Below, in pieces: positions 33,906 to 43,499 of a stretch of DNA of 64,000 bases (positions within the stretch are counted from its first letter, which is position 1; each line of letters begins with the position of its first letter). Below the pieces are notes generated by a model. That model was given only the letters and a program-made list of their open reading frames with translations, had not been told where the DNA came from and searched no databases. The DNA comes from Phenylobacterium conjunctum (GTDB lineage Bacteria; Pseudomonadota; Alphaproteobacteria; Caulobacterales; Caulobacteraceae), in the NCBI RefSeq assembly GCF_042679085.1, contig NZ_JBHTLQ010000010.1, positions 1 through 64,000 on the forward strand, in the 5' to 3' direction. The translations under genes were made by a program, and so were the position numbers.

Positions 33906-34601
33906 TTGGTCCAAGCCCCGTTCGCCCCTGCCTATGCGGGGATTCCCGTCGCCCGCCCACGCCCGTCACGCACGGCGGTCACCGCCATCGGCGTGTCCAT
34001 CGCGGTCCATGCCGGCCTGTTCGGCTATCTGGCCCTGCAGCGCTTCGCGACGCCGTCGGAGCCGACCGAGACGCTCGCCGAGCCACCGGCCACCCTTGTG
34101 ACCCTGGCCAATCCGCCGCCGAAGCCGGTCGTGGACGCCCGCAAGCCGCCCCCCCTCCACAAGCCGGTGACGACCCGCAGTCTGCCGACACCACCGCCTC
34201 TGCCCGCGCAACCGCCGCAGACCCATGCCGAGACCGTGGATCCAGGCCCTGTAAAGACCATCACCCAGGTCGAGGTCACCCCGATCACGCCGGATCCGCC
34301 GCGGCTGATCGGTCGGCCCCAATGGATCCGCAAACCGACCGCCCGAGACCTGGCTCGAGTCTATCCCGACCGCGCCGTCCGCCTTGGCCTTGAGGGCGCG
34401 GCCACCCTGTCCTGCGAGGTTGGCGCCAGCGGGGCGGTGCGCAATTGCGCAGTGACCTCTGAGAGCCCCACCGACCTCGGCTTCGGGGCCGCGGCCTTGA
34501 AGCTTGCGCCGCGCTTCCTGATGAGCCCGCAGACGGAAGATGGCCGACCGGTCGACGGCGCCCGCGTGGTGATCCCCCTGCGGTTCAGGCTCGCGGACTG
34601 A
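33906..34601 (+). CDS. TonB-family energy transducer
   Basis: A TonB protein of about 231 residues: one membrane helix (about 23-43 from the TTG), a Pro-rich periplasmic spacer (about 50-130) and a C-terminal TonB domain (YPDRAVRLGLEGAATLSCEV ... GAAALKLAPRF ... VVIPLRFRL). It transmits proton-motive force from ExbB/ExbD to TonB-dependent receptors, such as the one at 44.7 kb, though pairing is not shown. AGGGAGG lies five bases before a TTG at 33906, which I take as start; the in-frame ATG at 33888 lacks a ribosome binding site. No exbB/exbD adjacent. Confidence 0.85.
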   Translation: MVQAPFAPAYAGIPVARPRPSRTAVTAIGVSIAVHAGLFGYLALQRFATPSEPTETLAEPPATLVTLANPPPKPVVDARKPPPLHKPVTTRSLPTPPPLPAQPPQTHAETVDPGPVKTITQVEVTPITPDPPRLIGRPQWIRKPTARDLARVYPDRAVRLGLEGAATLSCEVGASGAVRNCAVTSESPTDLGFGAAALKLAPRFLMSPQTEDGRPVDGARVVIPLRFRLAD

Positions 34602-34607
34602 GCCGGG

Positions 34608-36428
34608 TCAGGCGACCTGGACGGCGGAGGGCGCGGCCTGGCTCAGGCTCTGCTGCAGCACCTCCACCAACCGGGTCGCCTCGATGGGCTTGGCGATGAC
34701 GTTGTCCATGCCCGCAGCGTAGTAGGCTTCCGTCTCGTGGGTGAGGACGCTGGCGGTGACCGCGACGATGGGTGTCCGCGGTCGAGCCATCTCGGCTTCG
34801 CGGCGGCGGATCAGGCGGCTGGCGTCCAGCCCATCCATGTCCGGCATGTGGATGTCCATGAGGATCACGTCCCAGGGCCGATCCGACCAGGCCTCGACAG
34901 CTTTCAAACCATCACCGACCGCCTCTGAGGCCACGCCCAGGTGGGACAGAAGCGTCTGCAGCACCACGCGGTTGGTCGGATTGTCGTCAGCGATCAGCAC
35001 GCGCAGCTCGCCCTGAACCAGGGCGTCGGCGACCTCACCTTCCGCCTCCTCCGGAGCCTCGACCCGCGGGAGCGGCGCCTCGAAGGTGAAGGTGGCGCCC
35101 TGCCCCGGCTGGCTGTGCAGCCGGATCGCGCCGCCCATGAGGGTGATCACCTCTCGGCAGATCGCCAGGCCCAGGCCCGTCCCGCTGGCCCTGCGGGTGC
35201 TGGAGCCGTCGCCCTGGACGAAGCGGTCAAAGATCACCGCCTGATGCGCCGGCGAGACGCCGGGACCGGTGTCAGCGACGGTGAAGACAATGCCGTCCTC
35301 ACCGGGCGCGATCCGCACCTTCACGCCGCCCTGGTCGGTGAACTTGATGGCGTTGGACAACAGGTTGCTCAGCACCTGACGCAGGCGGACCTCGTCGCCA
35401 AATCGCCAGCCCGCGGCCCCGGGATCCAGCTCCAGCGCGAAGGCCAGACCCTTGTCCTGGGCCAAGCCGCCATAAAGCCGGTCAATCGCCTCGGCGAAGC
35501 GATCCATGCTGAAGGGCGCCGGGACGATCTCCATCCGGCCGGCCTCGATCTTGGAGATGTCCAGCACGTCGTTGACCACGTCCAGCAGGCTGCGCGCCGA
35601 GGACTCGATGAGCTGGAGACGGCCGGCCTGATCTGGCGGCAGGGCGGACTGGGCCATGACATGCGCCATGCCCAGTACGCCGTTGAGAGGCGTGCGGATC
35701 TCGTGGCTGATGGTGGCCAGGAACTCCGTCTTGGCGCGGCTGGCCGCCTGGGCCGACACCGCCAGCTCCTGGGCCTCGGCCCGCAGTCGGTCGTTCTCCG
35801 CCAGCTTCTCGCCAAGGGCCCGGTTGAGCTCATCCGAGGCGATGCGGGCGCCGAGCTCGCGCATGACCGCGCCGCGCATCAGGGTGGACATCCCGATGGC
35901 GGCGAAGACCCCGGCGACGCCCACAAAGGCGTACTGGCCGATCAGGTCGCCAGGCGCATTGCGGGCCAGCATCAGGAAGCCGGTCACCGCCATGGCCACG
36001 CTGGCGAACGCGACCCGGCGGCTGGGCGCCGAGGTGCCGAACACCAGGGCCATGAGCACAAAGTAGACGAGCTTGAGCGGCTCGAAGTGAATGGTCAGGT
36101 AGGCGACGACGTTGACCAGCAACAGGAGGTTCACGCAGGCCGCTGCGACCTCAAGTCGCAGCATGCTGGGCGGCCGCCGCTTGAGATCTCGCCACAGCAA
36201 TCCGGCCGAAAGCGCCGCGATGACCGCCAGGCCCTCCAGATACAGAAGGTTCGCGCCCACCTCGAAAAACGGGTGAGCGCACGAGATCACGACGTAGTAG
36301 CAAGCCGCGGCCAGCAAATACCCACGCACTACAGGCACATAGGCTGCAGCGACTTCGTCGGGCGGCACATCGACCGGGGGTCTCGGGCTCAAGACAATGA
36401 CTCGGGCTGCAGGCGCAAACCGCCTCAA
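34608..36428 (-). CDS. Membrane hybrid sensor histidine kinase with receiver
   Basis: A protein of about 606 residues. Five to six membrane helices (about 35-185) form the sensor, followed by a short coiled coil, the DHp domain with His242 in TISHEIRTPLNG, a HATPase_c domain (LLSNAIKFTDQG, VADTGPGV, GTGLGLAICREV) and a receiver with Asp525 in LMDIHMPDMDG. It lacks a recognised soluble ligand-binding domain. The start is uncertain: a TTG at 36428 gives the full frame, and a second TTG lies thirteen codons in. It converges on tonB, with six bases between the stops. Confidence 0.9.
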   Translation of the reverse strand: MRRFAPAARVIVLSPRPPVDVPPDEVAAAYVPVVRGYLLAAACYYVVISCAHPFFEVGANLLYLEGLAVIAALSAGLLWRDLKRRPPSMLRLEVAAACVNLLLLVNVVAYLTIHFEPLKLVYFVLMALVFGTSAPSRRVAFASVAMAVTGFLMLARNAPGDLIGQYAFVGVAGVFAAIGMSTLMRGAVMRELGARIASDELNRALGEKLAENDRLRAEAQELAVSAQAASRAKTEFLATISHEIRTPLNGVLGMAHVMAQSALPPDQAGRLQLIESSARSLLDVVNDVLDISKIEAGRMEIVPAPFSMDRFAEAIDRLYGGLAQDKGLAFALELDPGAAGWRFGDEVRLRQVLSNLLSNAIKFTDQGGVKVRIAPGEDGIVFTVADTGPGVSPAHQAVIFDRFVQGDGSSTRRASGTGLGLAICREVITLMGGAIRLHSQPGQGATFTFEAPLPRVEAPEEAEGEVADALVQGELRVLIADDNPTNRVVLQTLLSHLGVASEAVGDGLKAVEAWSDRPWDVILMDIHMPDMDGLDASRLIRRREAEMARPRTPIVAVTASVLTHETEAYYAAGMDNVIAKPIEATRLVEVLQQSLSQAAPSAVQVA

Positions 36429-36490
36429 AACGAGTACATCCGAGTCCGGGTTAATCGCCGAACAATGTTGCGCTCAAACTGGGTGTGATC

Positions 36491-37660
36491 TCAGTAACTC
36501 TTGGCGAGGCCCAGCACGCGCTCGGCGATGAAGTTGAACACCATCTCGCGACTGATCGGCGCGATGCGGGCGATCATGGATTCCCGGAAGTAGCGCTCGA
36601 CGTCATAGGCCTTGGCGTACCCCATGCCGCCATGGGTGAAGATCGCGGTCTCGCAGGCGTGGAAGCCGGCCTCCGCCCCCAGATACTTGGCTGCATTGGC
36701 CTCGGCGCCGCAATCGCGCCCGGCGTCGTAGAGCGCGGCGGCCTTGAACGCCATCAGGTTGGCCGCTTCCAGCTCGGCCCAGCTTTTGGCCAGCGGATGG
36801 GCGACGCCCTGGTTCTGGCCGATGGGCCGGCCGAACACGACCCGCTCCTTGGCGTAGGCCGCGGCTCGGGCCAGGGCGGCGCGGCCCAGGCCGACGGCCT
36901 CGGCGCCGAACAGCACCCGCTCGGGGTTCAGGCCCTGCAGCAGGTAGTAGAAGCCCCTCCCCTCCTCACCGATCAGGTGGTCGGCGGGGATCTCCAGGTT
37001 GTCGATGAAGACCGCATTGGACTCCACCGCCTTGCGGCCCATCTTCGGGATCGGCCGGGCCTCGATCCGGCTGCGGTCGAAGTCGGTGTAAAACAGCGAC
37101 AGCCCCTCGGTGGACTTCTTGACCTGGTCACGCGGCGTGGTCCGCGCGATGACCAGGAACTTGTTCGCCCGCTGGGCCGAGGTCGTCCAGATTTTGCGAC
37201 CGTTCAGCACGTAACCGCCAGCGATCTTGTCCGCGCGCGTCGTCAGGCTGGTGGTGTCCAGGCCGGCGTCGGGTTCAGTGATCCCGATGCACATCTTGTC
37301 CTCGCCCGCGATCAGCCGCGGGATGTGCAGGCGCTTCTGGGCCTCAGACCCAAACTTGGCGATGGGCATGGGGCCGAAGATGTTGAGGTGCAGGGCGCTG
37401 GCGCCGGAGAAGCCCGCACCGGACTGGGCCACCGCCTGCATGACAATGGCGGCCTCGGTGAGCCCAAGGCCGGCCCCGCCGAGCTCCGTCGGCATCGCTG
37501 CGCCCAGCCAGCCGCCAGCGGCCATGGCGGCGACGAAGGCTTCCGGAAACGCCCCGGTCTCGTCGGTCTCTCGCCAATAGTCAGCGTCGAAATCGGCGCA
37601 GAGACGGGCGACGCTGTCGCGGATCGCCTCCTGCTCGTCAGTGAACCAGAAGCCGCTCAT
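36491..37660 (-). CDS. Acyl-CoA dehydrogenase
   Basis: A 389-residue flavoenzyme that introduces a double bond next to the thioester of acyl-CoA using FAD and passes electrons to ETF. Visible motifs are CIGITEPDAGLDTTSLTT (flavin and substrate contact), the NGRKIWTTSAQRANKFLVIART signature segment, and THGGMGYAKAYDVERYFRE at the C-terminus. Chain-length specificity is not readable from sequence. The start at 37660 follows GGGGGGAG. The thiO-like gene lies 25 bases upstream on the same strand, so they may be co-transcribed. Confidence 0.92.
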   Translation of the reverse strand: MSGFWFTDEQEAIRDSVARLCADFDADYWRETDETGAFPEAFVAAMAAGGWLGAAMPTELGGAGLGLTEAAIVMQAVAQSGAGFSGASALHLNIFGPMPIAKFGSEAQKRLHIPRLIAGEDKMCIGITEPDAGLDTTSLTTRADKIAGGYVLNGRKIWTTSAQRANKFLVIARTTPRDQVKKSTEGLSLFYTDFDRSRIEARPIPKMGRKAVESNAVFIDNLEIPADHLIGEEGRGFYYLLQGLNPERVLFGAEAVGLGRAALARAAAYAKERVVFGRPIGQNQGVAHPLAKSWAELEAANLMAFKAAALYDAGRDCGAEANAAKYLGAEAGFHACETAIFTHGGMGYAKAYDVERYFRESMIARIAPISREMVFNFIAERVLGLAKSY

Positions 37661-37685
37661 TCTCCCCCCAAATCCGTCCCGCCGC

Positions 37686-38714
37686 TCAGGCCGCGAAGCG
37701 GCCCGGGTCCAGTCGCGCAGCATAGGGCCCAGCGTCCCGCCCCGTAACGCAAGCCGCGATGATCCGGGCGGCCAGAGGCGCTAGCAGCCAGCCGTTGCGA
37801 CGCGCGCCGACAGCCAGCAGAACCCCATGATGCCGCCCGCGCCCCACCAGGGGCAGGCCGTCCGGGCTGGCGGCGCGGACGCCGGCCTGGGCCTGCACAT
37901 CCCCGGCGTCCGCCAGGCGCGGGAACAGCTTGGCGCCCCGGACCCGCAAGGTCTCGATCGCCGCAGGATCAATGTCCAGGTCAGCCCGGCCGGGCTCCAT
38001 GGTCGCGCCCAGCACCAGGCCGGTGGCCGACGGCGCCGCATAGACGCCCTCGGTGCGCACGACAGCGCCCCGCGCCAGCGGGTCATTGATGCGGACCAGC
38101 TGGCCCTTGATCGGCTGCAGCAGGGACAGGCTGGGTGCCATCACCGCCAGGTCGGTGGCGGCGCCGGTGGCGACCACCAGCCGGTCCGCGCCTTCGAATC
38201 CCGTGGCGGCGCGGGCGTGGAAACTGACCCCAAGGTCCGCCGCCGCCCGGCGCAGGGCGGAGAGCGCCTGGGCCGGATCCAGCCGCCAGTCCTCGCGCAC
38301 CAGCAAACCCTCACGCCATTCCGGCGACAGGCCAGGCGACAGTTGGGCCAGGGTGTTGCGGCCGATGGCGTTGGGATAGAGGCCCAGTCGACGCAGGGCG
38401 GTGTCCGTGGTCGAGAGAAACTGTGGCGCGCCGACAGCGATCGCCCCCGCGCGATCCAGGCTCAGTCCCAGCCGCGCCTCCAGGCCAGGCCACAGGTCCC
38501 GGCCGGCGAGCAGCAGGTCGAAGGCCTGGTCACGGGTCGGATCCAGGGCCGCCTCAAAGGCCGGCGCCAGCATGCCCGCGGCGACTCCCGAGGCGTTGGC
38601 CAGGGGCGGCGCCGGGTCGAAGACCGCCACCTCGCACCCGGCTTCGGCAAGGGCCAGGGCGGCGGTCAGGCCCATGGCCCCGGCGCCGGCGACGGTGATC
38701 CGGATGCGGCTCAT
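37686..38714 (-). CDS. FAD-dependent oxidoreductase (glycine oxidase ThiO/DAO family)
   Basis: A 342-residue flavoprotein with the Rossmann GAGAMGLTAALALAEAG at the N-terminus and GVRAASPDGLPLVGRG plus GARRNGWLLAPLAARI near the C-terminus, as in D-amino-acid/glycine oxidases. ThiO oxidises glycine to iminoacetate for thiamine synthesis, but no thi genes are adjacent, so another amine substrate is possible. I chose the ATG at 38714 because the dinucleotide fold starts a few residues later. It lies between TetR and acyl-CoA dehydrogenase genes on the same strand. Confidence 0.82.
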   Translation of the reverse strand: MSRIRITVAGAGAMGLTAALALAEAGCEVAVFDPAPPLANASGVAAGMLAPAFEAALDPTRDQAFDLLLAGRDLWPGLEARLGLSLDRAGAIAVGAPQFLSTTDTALRRLGLYPNAIGRNTLAQLSPGLSPEWREGLLVREDWRLDPAQALSALRRAAADLGVSFHARAATGFEGADRLVVATGAATDLAVMAPSLSLLQPIKGQLVRINDPLARGAVVRTEGVYAAPSATGLVLGATMEPGRADLDIDPAAIETLRVRGAKLFPRLADAGDVQAQAGVRAASPDGLPLVGRGRHHGVLLAVGARRNGWLLAPLAARIIAACVTGRDAGPYAARLDPGRFAA

Positions 38715-38785
38715 GTCGCCTAACGAACGGGCTTCGGCGATGAAATCAAGTCCAGATGGATCAAGTCTTGGATCGGTTCGGCCGC

Positions 38786-39376
38786 TCAACGGCGCCGAAA
38801 CAACGCCTCAAGCCCGGCGATCACCTCATCCATGAGCCGGCCTTCGCCATCGGCGGGATCGGCCAGGGTCATCGACGCCGCCCCGTGCCCACAGGCCCAG
38901 ACCGCCAGGGCGATCTGGTGGATCGTGCGGCTGTCACGGTCCGACTGGGTCGGCGAGCCCGCGATCACGTCCTCCAGCACCTCAAAGGCGCGGACGCGCG
39001 CGGCGTCCACCTCGGGAACCGCAAGCACCGGCGGGTCGAACATCAGCGCATAGAGCGCCGGCTGGGCCTGGGCGAAGTCGAAATAGGCCTGGGCGCAGGT
39101 GCGGATCGGCGTCGCGTCGCCGCCGGACGCCGCCCGCAGCGCCGCCTCCAGCTCACCGAAGCCGGCCGCGGCCAGCCCCGCCAACAGGGCCTGCTTGGAG
39201 GCGTAGTGATGATAGACCGAGCCCGGCGCGATGCCGGCCCGGGCCGCCAGGGCGCGCAGGTTCAGCTGGGACAGGCCGCCGCTCTCCAGCAGCGCGCGCG
39301 CCTCGTCGAGCAACTGGGCTCGCAGATTCCCCACATGATAGCTGCGCCGGCGCACGCCGGTTTCGAGCCAGGCCAT
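38786..39376 (-). CDS. TetR-family transcriptional regulator
   Basis: A 196-residue repressor-type regulator. The N-terminal HTH (LLDEARALLESGG, LNLRALAARAGIAPGSVYHHYASKQALL) is unmistakable; the C-terminal ligand domain resembles the TetR_C/WHG type (YFDFAQAQPALYALMFDPP). The start follows GGGAGGGCGAGCCT. It heads a same-strand group with the thiO-like and acyl-CoA dehydrogenase genes and may regulate them. Confidence 0.9.
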   Translation of the reverse strand: MAWLETGVRRRSYHVGNLRAQLLDEARALLESGGLSQLNLRALAARAGIAPGSVYHHYASKQALLAGLAAAGFGELEAALRAASGGDATPIRTCAQAYFDFAQAQPALYALMFDPPVLAVPEVDAARVRAFEVLEDVIAGSPTQSDRDSRTIHQIALAVWACGHGAASMTLADPADGEGRLMDEVIAGLEALFRRR

Positions 39377-39464
39377 AGGCTCGCCCTCCCTAGGCGATGT
39401 TGGGTCTATTTGATCCGCAGCCGCGGGCGGAAGTCCAGGGGGAAGGCGACAGTGGGGATAGCGC

Positions 39465-41882
39465 TCAGGCGGCGCGACTGTCTTCGCTGCTCTCGTCCAG
39501 CACCTGCTGGATCACCGCGAACAGGCGGGCCACCTCGATGGGCTTGCCAACGAACCCGTCCATGCCGGCGGCCCGGTATTCCACGATCTGATGCGCCATT
39601 GCGTTGGCGGTGAGCGCGATGATCGGCGTGCGGCGGCGACCTTCGACCAGTTCGCGCGCGCGGATCTGGCTGGTGGCGGTCGGCCCGTCCATCTCCGGCA
39701 TCTGGACGTCCATCAGGATCACGTCCCACTCGCCCTCGGCCCAGGCCTCCACCGCCTTGCGGCCGCTGTCGACGATGACCGGCTCGATCCCGGCCTGGTT
39801 CAGCAGGGTCCGCAGAACCAGCTGATTGACCTCATTATCCTCGGCCGCCAGCACCCGCATCTGGACGGGCGTGACCTCGCCTACAGCCTGCAGCGCCGGC
39901 GACGCCTCCGCCTCGGGCGCGGAGATCCATTCCAGCGGCAGCGAGACACGGAAGGTGGTCCCACGCCCCTGCACGCTCTCCACGGCGATGGCCCCGCCCA
40001 TAAGCTGGACCAGCTCTCGGCAGATCGACAGCCCCAGACCTGTGCCGCCATAGCGACGGGTGGTCGAGGCGTCGGCCTGGACGAACTTCTGGAACAGGCT
40101 CTGCAGGCGGTCGCGGGCGATGCCGATGCCGCTGTCGGCGACGGAAATCCGCACGATGTCCTGGGTGCGCTCCACGCAGACCCGTACCTCGCCGCGCTCA
40201 GTGAATTTCAGGGCGTTGGAGACCAGGTTGTAGAGGATCTGGCGGACGCGGGTGGAGTCCCCCAGATAGACGCCCTGAGCGTTGGGCTGGACGGTCAGGG
40301 TGAAGTCCAGACCCTTCTTGCCGGCCACGGCGCTGAAAGCGGCGTGCGCGCCACGGGCCAGTTCACCCATGTCGAACTCGGCCTCTTCCAGTTCGAGCTT
40401 GCCGGCCTCGATCTTGGAGAGGTCCAGCACATCATTCAGGATCGCCAGCAAGGTCTCGCCGGATTGGCGAATGACATCCAGCCGCTCCCGCTGCGGGCCC
40501 GGCAAGCCCTCGGCGGCCATGGCCTGGGCCATGCCCAGCACGCCGTTCAGGGGCGTACGGATCTCATGGCTCATCGTGGCCAGGAAGGTCGACTTGGCGC
40601 GGTTGGCGGCCTCGGCGTCGTCCTTGGCCTGGACCAGGGCCCGCTCGGCTTCCTTGCGATGGGTGATGTTCTGCAGGGCGCCGATCAGGCGAACCGGCTC
40701 CCCAGCCTCATTGGTGATCAGTCGGCAGGTGGAGACCACCCACACCACCGCGCCATCGGCGCGGGCGATCCGATACTCCGGCGCATAGGGCTCCCCATGC
40801 TTCAGATAGCGGATCCACGCGGCCTTGGCCCGGGGCTGGTCGTCGGGATGGATGGTCGACCAGATGTCGTCGCGCAGGCCTTCGAAGGTCTTTTCCTCGC
40901 CGAAGAACCGCTGCTCGAGGCCGGCCTTGAACAGCTCCCCCCGCTCGTAGTCGATGTCGTAGACGTGGATGTCGGCCGTCTCGAGCGCCAGGGTCAGCCG
41001 CTCCTCGGAGCGTTCGCTGCGCCGCAGGGCCTCGACCATTTCGCTGATGTCGTGGCTGCCGACCAGAATGCCGCCGATCTCGCCATTGGCGTCGCGCCAG
41101 GGCGTCAGCTCTGCGGAGAGCCAGCCGGTTTCGCCATCGGGCCGCTCATAGGCGAACTGCGGGGCGCGGATGGTCTCACCGGCCAGGCACCGGTCATAGA
41201 ACGGTCGCCAGCGGTCGAAGCGGCTTGGAGCGATCTCGCCCAGGGTCAGCCCCTGGGCGGCCTCCGCCGTCAGGCCGAACTGCTCGGCCCAACGGCCGCT
41301 GCACCCCAGCACCCGCATCTCGCGGTCCATCAGCACCAGGAACACTGGCGCGACCCGCAGGACAGAGTTCAGGGTCTCGGTGACCGCGTCGCGCTCGCGG
41401 CGGTTCTGTTCTCGCGCCAGGTCAGCCTGGCTGCGCACCCACTCGTCGGCGACAAAGGCGGCCAGGTCTTCGAGACGGGCGGCCAGGCTCGCGTCATAGG
41501 CCCTGGGCTCAGACCCATAGACCGCCAGCACGCCGGGCGTTTCGCCATTGGCCAGCTGCAGCGGGGCGCCGGCGTAGAACCGCAGGCCGGGCGGTCCGAC
41601 CACCAGGGGATTTTCAGCGAACCGCGGATCCAGACGGCCGTCCTCGACCCAGACCAGCTCGCCGGTCTCCATGGCGATGCGGGCGGCGACATCGTCCACC
41701 GCGTGGCCCAGCCCCATGCGGCTGCGCCAGATCTGCCCGTCCTGCTGCAGGACGACCTGGGCGTCGGCGCCCGGGAACAGGGTGCGCGCCAGGCGCGTGG
41801 CGCGATCGCAGGCGGCCTGGGTGAGCCCCAGTCCGAAGGGCCCCTCCTGGCCCAGGGGCGCGGGCGTCTGATCGCCGGCCAT
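39465..41882 (-). CDS. Soluble GAF/PAS hybrid histidine kinase with receiver
   Basis: An 805-residue cytoplasmic kinase without membrane helices. A GAF-like domain (about 20-155) is followed by a PAS domain (about 175-285), a second PAS with PAC (about 300-415, containing IHPDDQPRAKAAW), DHp with His439 in TMSHEIRTPLNG, HATPase_c (LVSNALKFTERG, VADSGIGI, GTGLGLSICREL) and a receiver with Asp725 in LMDVQMPEMDG. Multiple intracellular signals such as redox, light or small ligands are possible, but no cofactor residue is evident. It should signal through an Hpt protein. Confidence 0.92.
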   Translation of the reverse strand: MAGDQTPAPLGQEGPFGLGLTQAACDRATRLARTLFPGADAQVVLQQDGQIWRSRMGLGHAVDDVAARIAMETGELVWVEDGRLDPRFAENPLVVGPPGLRFYAGAPLQLANGETPGVLAVYGSEPRAYDASLAARLEDLAAFVADEWVRSQADLAREQNRRERDAVTETLNSVLRVAPVFLVLMDREMRVLGCSGRWAEQFGLTAEAAQGLTLGEIAPSRFDRWRPFYDRCLAGETIRAPQFAYERPDGETGWLSAELTPWRDANGEIGGILVGSHDISEMVEALRRSERSEERLTLALETADIHVYDIDYERGELFKAGLEQRFFGEEKTFEGLRDDIWSTIHPDDQPRAKAAWIRYLKHGEPYAPEYRIARADGAVVWVVSTCRLITNEAGEPVRLIGALQNITHRKEAERALVQAKDDAEAANRAKSTFLATMSHEIRTPLNGVLGMAQAMAAEGLPGPQRERLDVIRQSGETLLAILNDVLDLSKIEAGKLELEEAEFDMGELARGAHAAFSAVAGKKGLDFTLTVQPNAQGVYLGDSTRVRQILYNLVSNALKFTERGEVRVCVERTQDIVRISVADSGIGIARDRLQSLFQKFVQADASTTRRYGGTGLGLSICRELVQLMGGAIAVESVQGRGTTFRVSLPLEWISAPEAEASPALQAVGEVTPVQMRVLAAEDNEVNQLVLRTLLNQAGIEPVIVDSGRKAVEAWAEGEWDVILMDVQMPEMDGPTATSQIRARELVEGRRRTPIIALTANAMAHQIVEYRAAGMDGFVGKPIEVARLFAVIQQVLDESSEDSRAA

Positions 41883-42027
41883 GTCGCCCCCCGTGAAGCA
41901 CGAATGCGAGAGGCTTCACCATGAAGGGATGAAGTTAAGGCTGCATTGAAGCGCCCGACACAACCGCGAGCGGCGCCACGCGGCTTGAATCCGGCCCATA
42001 CCCGAGCGAGCGAGTTCCCCGTTTCGG

Positions 42028-42039
42028 GTAAAAATTTAC
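42028..42039. promoter_or_regulatory. AT-rich inverted repeat upstream of XRE regulator
   Basis: GTAAAAATTTAC (GTAAA/TTTAC arms) stands out in a GC-rich gap, 111 bases before the XRE regulator start. It could be a promoter element or an operator; evidence is weak. Confidence 0.25.
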
Positions 42040-42150
42040 TCTACACCGCGTCCTGATGTCCCTGTGCTTACAAAGGGCTAGCGATTCCGTCTTCGCCTGT
42101 GCAAGAAGCCCCGAGCGCGCACTTGGGCGCGTCCCCTCAAGGACTAATCG

Positions 42151-42564
42151 GTGGCCGAGAGTTTTGAAGACATGGGGCCGGACCCCATTGATATTGCCGT
42201 GGGGCATCGCATTCGGGTGCGTCGCAAGTGGCTCGGGATTTCGCAGTCCGCCCTCGCCGAACACCTCGGCGTGAGCTTCCAGCAGGTGCAGAAGTACGAA
42301 CGCGGCGCGAACCGCGTGTCCGCTTCCATGCTGGTGCGGATCGCCCAACGCCTGGAAACGACCGTCGGCGAACTGGTCGGCGAGACGGCTGAGCCGCAGC
42401 AAGGCGACGCCTCCCTGTTCGAGAAGCTGGCTGTGCCCGGCGCTGTCCAACTCCTGGAAGCCTTCGCCGGCGTTCAACAGCCGGCCCTGCGCACCGCGAT
42501 CCTGAATCTCACCCGCTCCCTCATCGAGGATGCAGGCGACGCCCCGGTTCGCCGCTCGCGCTAA
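42151..42564 (+). CDS. XRE-family helix-turn-helix regulator
   Basis: A 137-residue Cro/CI-type regulator. The HTH is at about residues 17-70 (IRVRRKWLGISQSALAEHLGVSFQQVQKYERGANRVSAS is the core, given here in part by its key pieces SQSALAEHLG and FQQVQKYE). The C-terminal part may oligomerise. The start is a GTG at 42151 with AAGGAC upstream. Similar short XRE proteins are common in alphaproteobacteria, with varied targets. It has no toxin-like partner. Confidence 0.88.
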   Translation: MAESFEDMGPDPIDIAVGHRIRVRRKWLGISQSALAEHLGVSFQQVQKYERGANRVSASMLVRIAQRLETTVGELVGETAEPQQGDASLFEKLAVPGAVQLLEAFAGVQQPALRTAILNLTRSLIEDAGDAPVRRSR

Positions 42565-42630
42565 GGCCTGACGGCGTCCTAGGGGGACGGGACGCCGGAA
42601 CGCCAGGGCTGGAGCCGCGGTCAGCGCGGC

Positions 42631-43449
42631 TCAGCCTGCTTCCCGCTCGGCCATGAAGCCGAGGTGGTGGAGCACAATCCCCGCCGTTGTCGCTACGTTG
42701 AGGGAATCGAACCCGGCCGCCATCGGGATCGCGACCGTGCGCGTGCGCGCCAGGACGTCAGCCGGCAGCCCCGGCCCTTCCGAGCCCAGCAACACGGCCA
42801 TGCGCGGCGCGCGGGACAGCTGGGCCAGCGTCCCCTGCCCTGCGGGGCTGAGGGCCACGGAACGCACCCCCGCCGCCTCCAGCAGGCCGGCCAGGTCCTC
42901 ATCGCGCTCCAGCCGGGCGAAGGGAGTGATCAAGCTGGCGCCCACCGACACTCGGATCGCCTTGCGGTACAGGGGATCGCAGCAATCCGCGTCGAGCAGC
43001 ACGGCGTCCGCGCCAAAGGCCGCAGCGTTGCGGAACAGCCCGCCCATATTGTCGTGGTTGCCGATCCCATAGAGCACCAGGATCAGGGCTTCAGGACCCA
43101 GGCCCGCCAGGATCTCGCAAGCGGTCGGCGTCGCGCGGCGCCTGCCCAGGGCCAGGATGCCGCGATGAATGGGAAAGCCGACCAGGGCGTCCATCACCGC
43201 CTGCCCCGCGACATAGACGGGAACCTCCGGGGCCAGGGCGGCCAGGCTGTCAGAGAGCGCCTCGACCCGCTTCTGCGCGAGCAGCAGGGACACCGGCTCG
43301 CACAGCCGACTGGTCGCCAGCATGCGAACCACGACCTCGCCCTCGGCCATGAACAGGCCGTGGCGGCCCACAAGGTCGCGCTCGCGCACCTGGGCGTAGC
43401 CGGCCACCCGCAGGTCGGTGGGATCGTCGATGGTGATGAACTGGACCAA
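42631..43449 (-). CDS. TrmH/SpoU-family RNA 2'-O-methyltransferase
   Basis: A 272-residue SPOUT methyltransferase that uses SAM to methylate ribose in tRNA or rRNA. The three knot motifs are present: GNHDNMGGLFRNAAAFGA (motif 1), LLGSEGPGLP (motif 2) and IPMAAGFDSLNVATTAGI (motif 3). An N-terminal substrate-binding domain occupies about 1-110. The start appears to be a TTG at 43449 with GGGAG eight bases upstream. It lies 50 bases downstream of kdgK on the same strand. Target nucleotide is unknown. Confidence 0.9.
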   Translation of the reverse strand: MVQFITIDDPTDLRVAGYAQVRERDLVGRHGLFMAEGEVVVRMLATSRLCEPVSLLLAQKRVEALSDSLAALAPEVPVYVAGQAVMDALVGFPIHRGILALGRRRATPTACEILAGLGPEALILVLYGIGNHDNMGGLFRNAAAFGADAVLLDADCCDPLYRKAIRVSVGASLITPFARLERDEDLAGLLEAAGVRSVALSPAGQGTLAQLSRAPRMAVLLGSEGPGLPADVLARTRTVAIPMAAGFDSLNVATTAGIVLHHLGFMAEREAG

Positions 43450-43499
43450 GCCGCAAGCTCCCGCAGAGACCGGGCTTCTACACGCCCGCCCAGACCGCG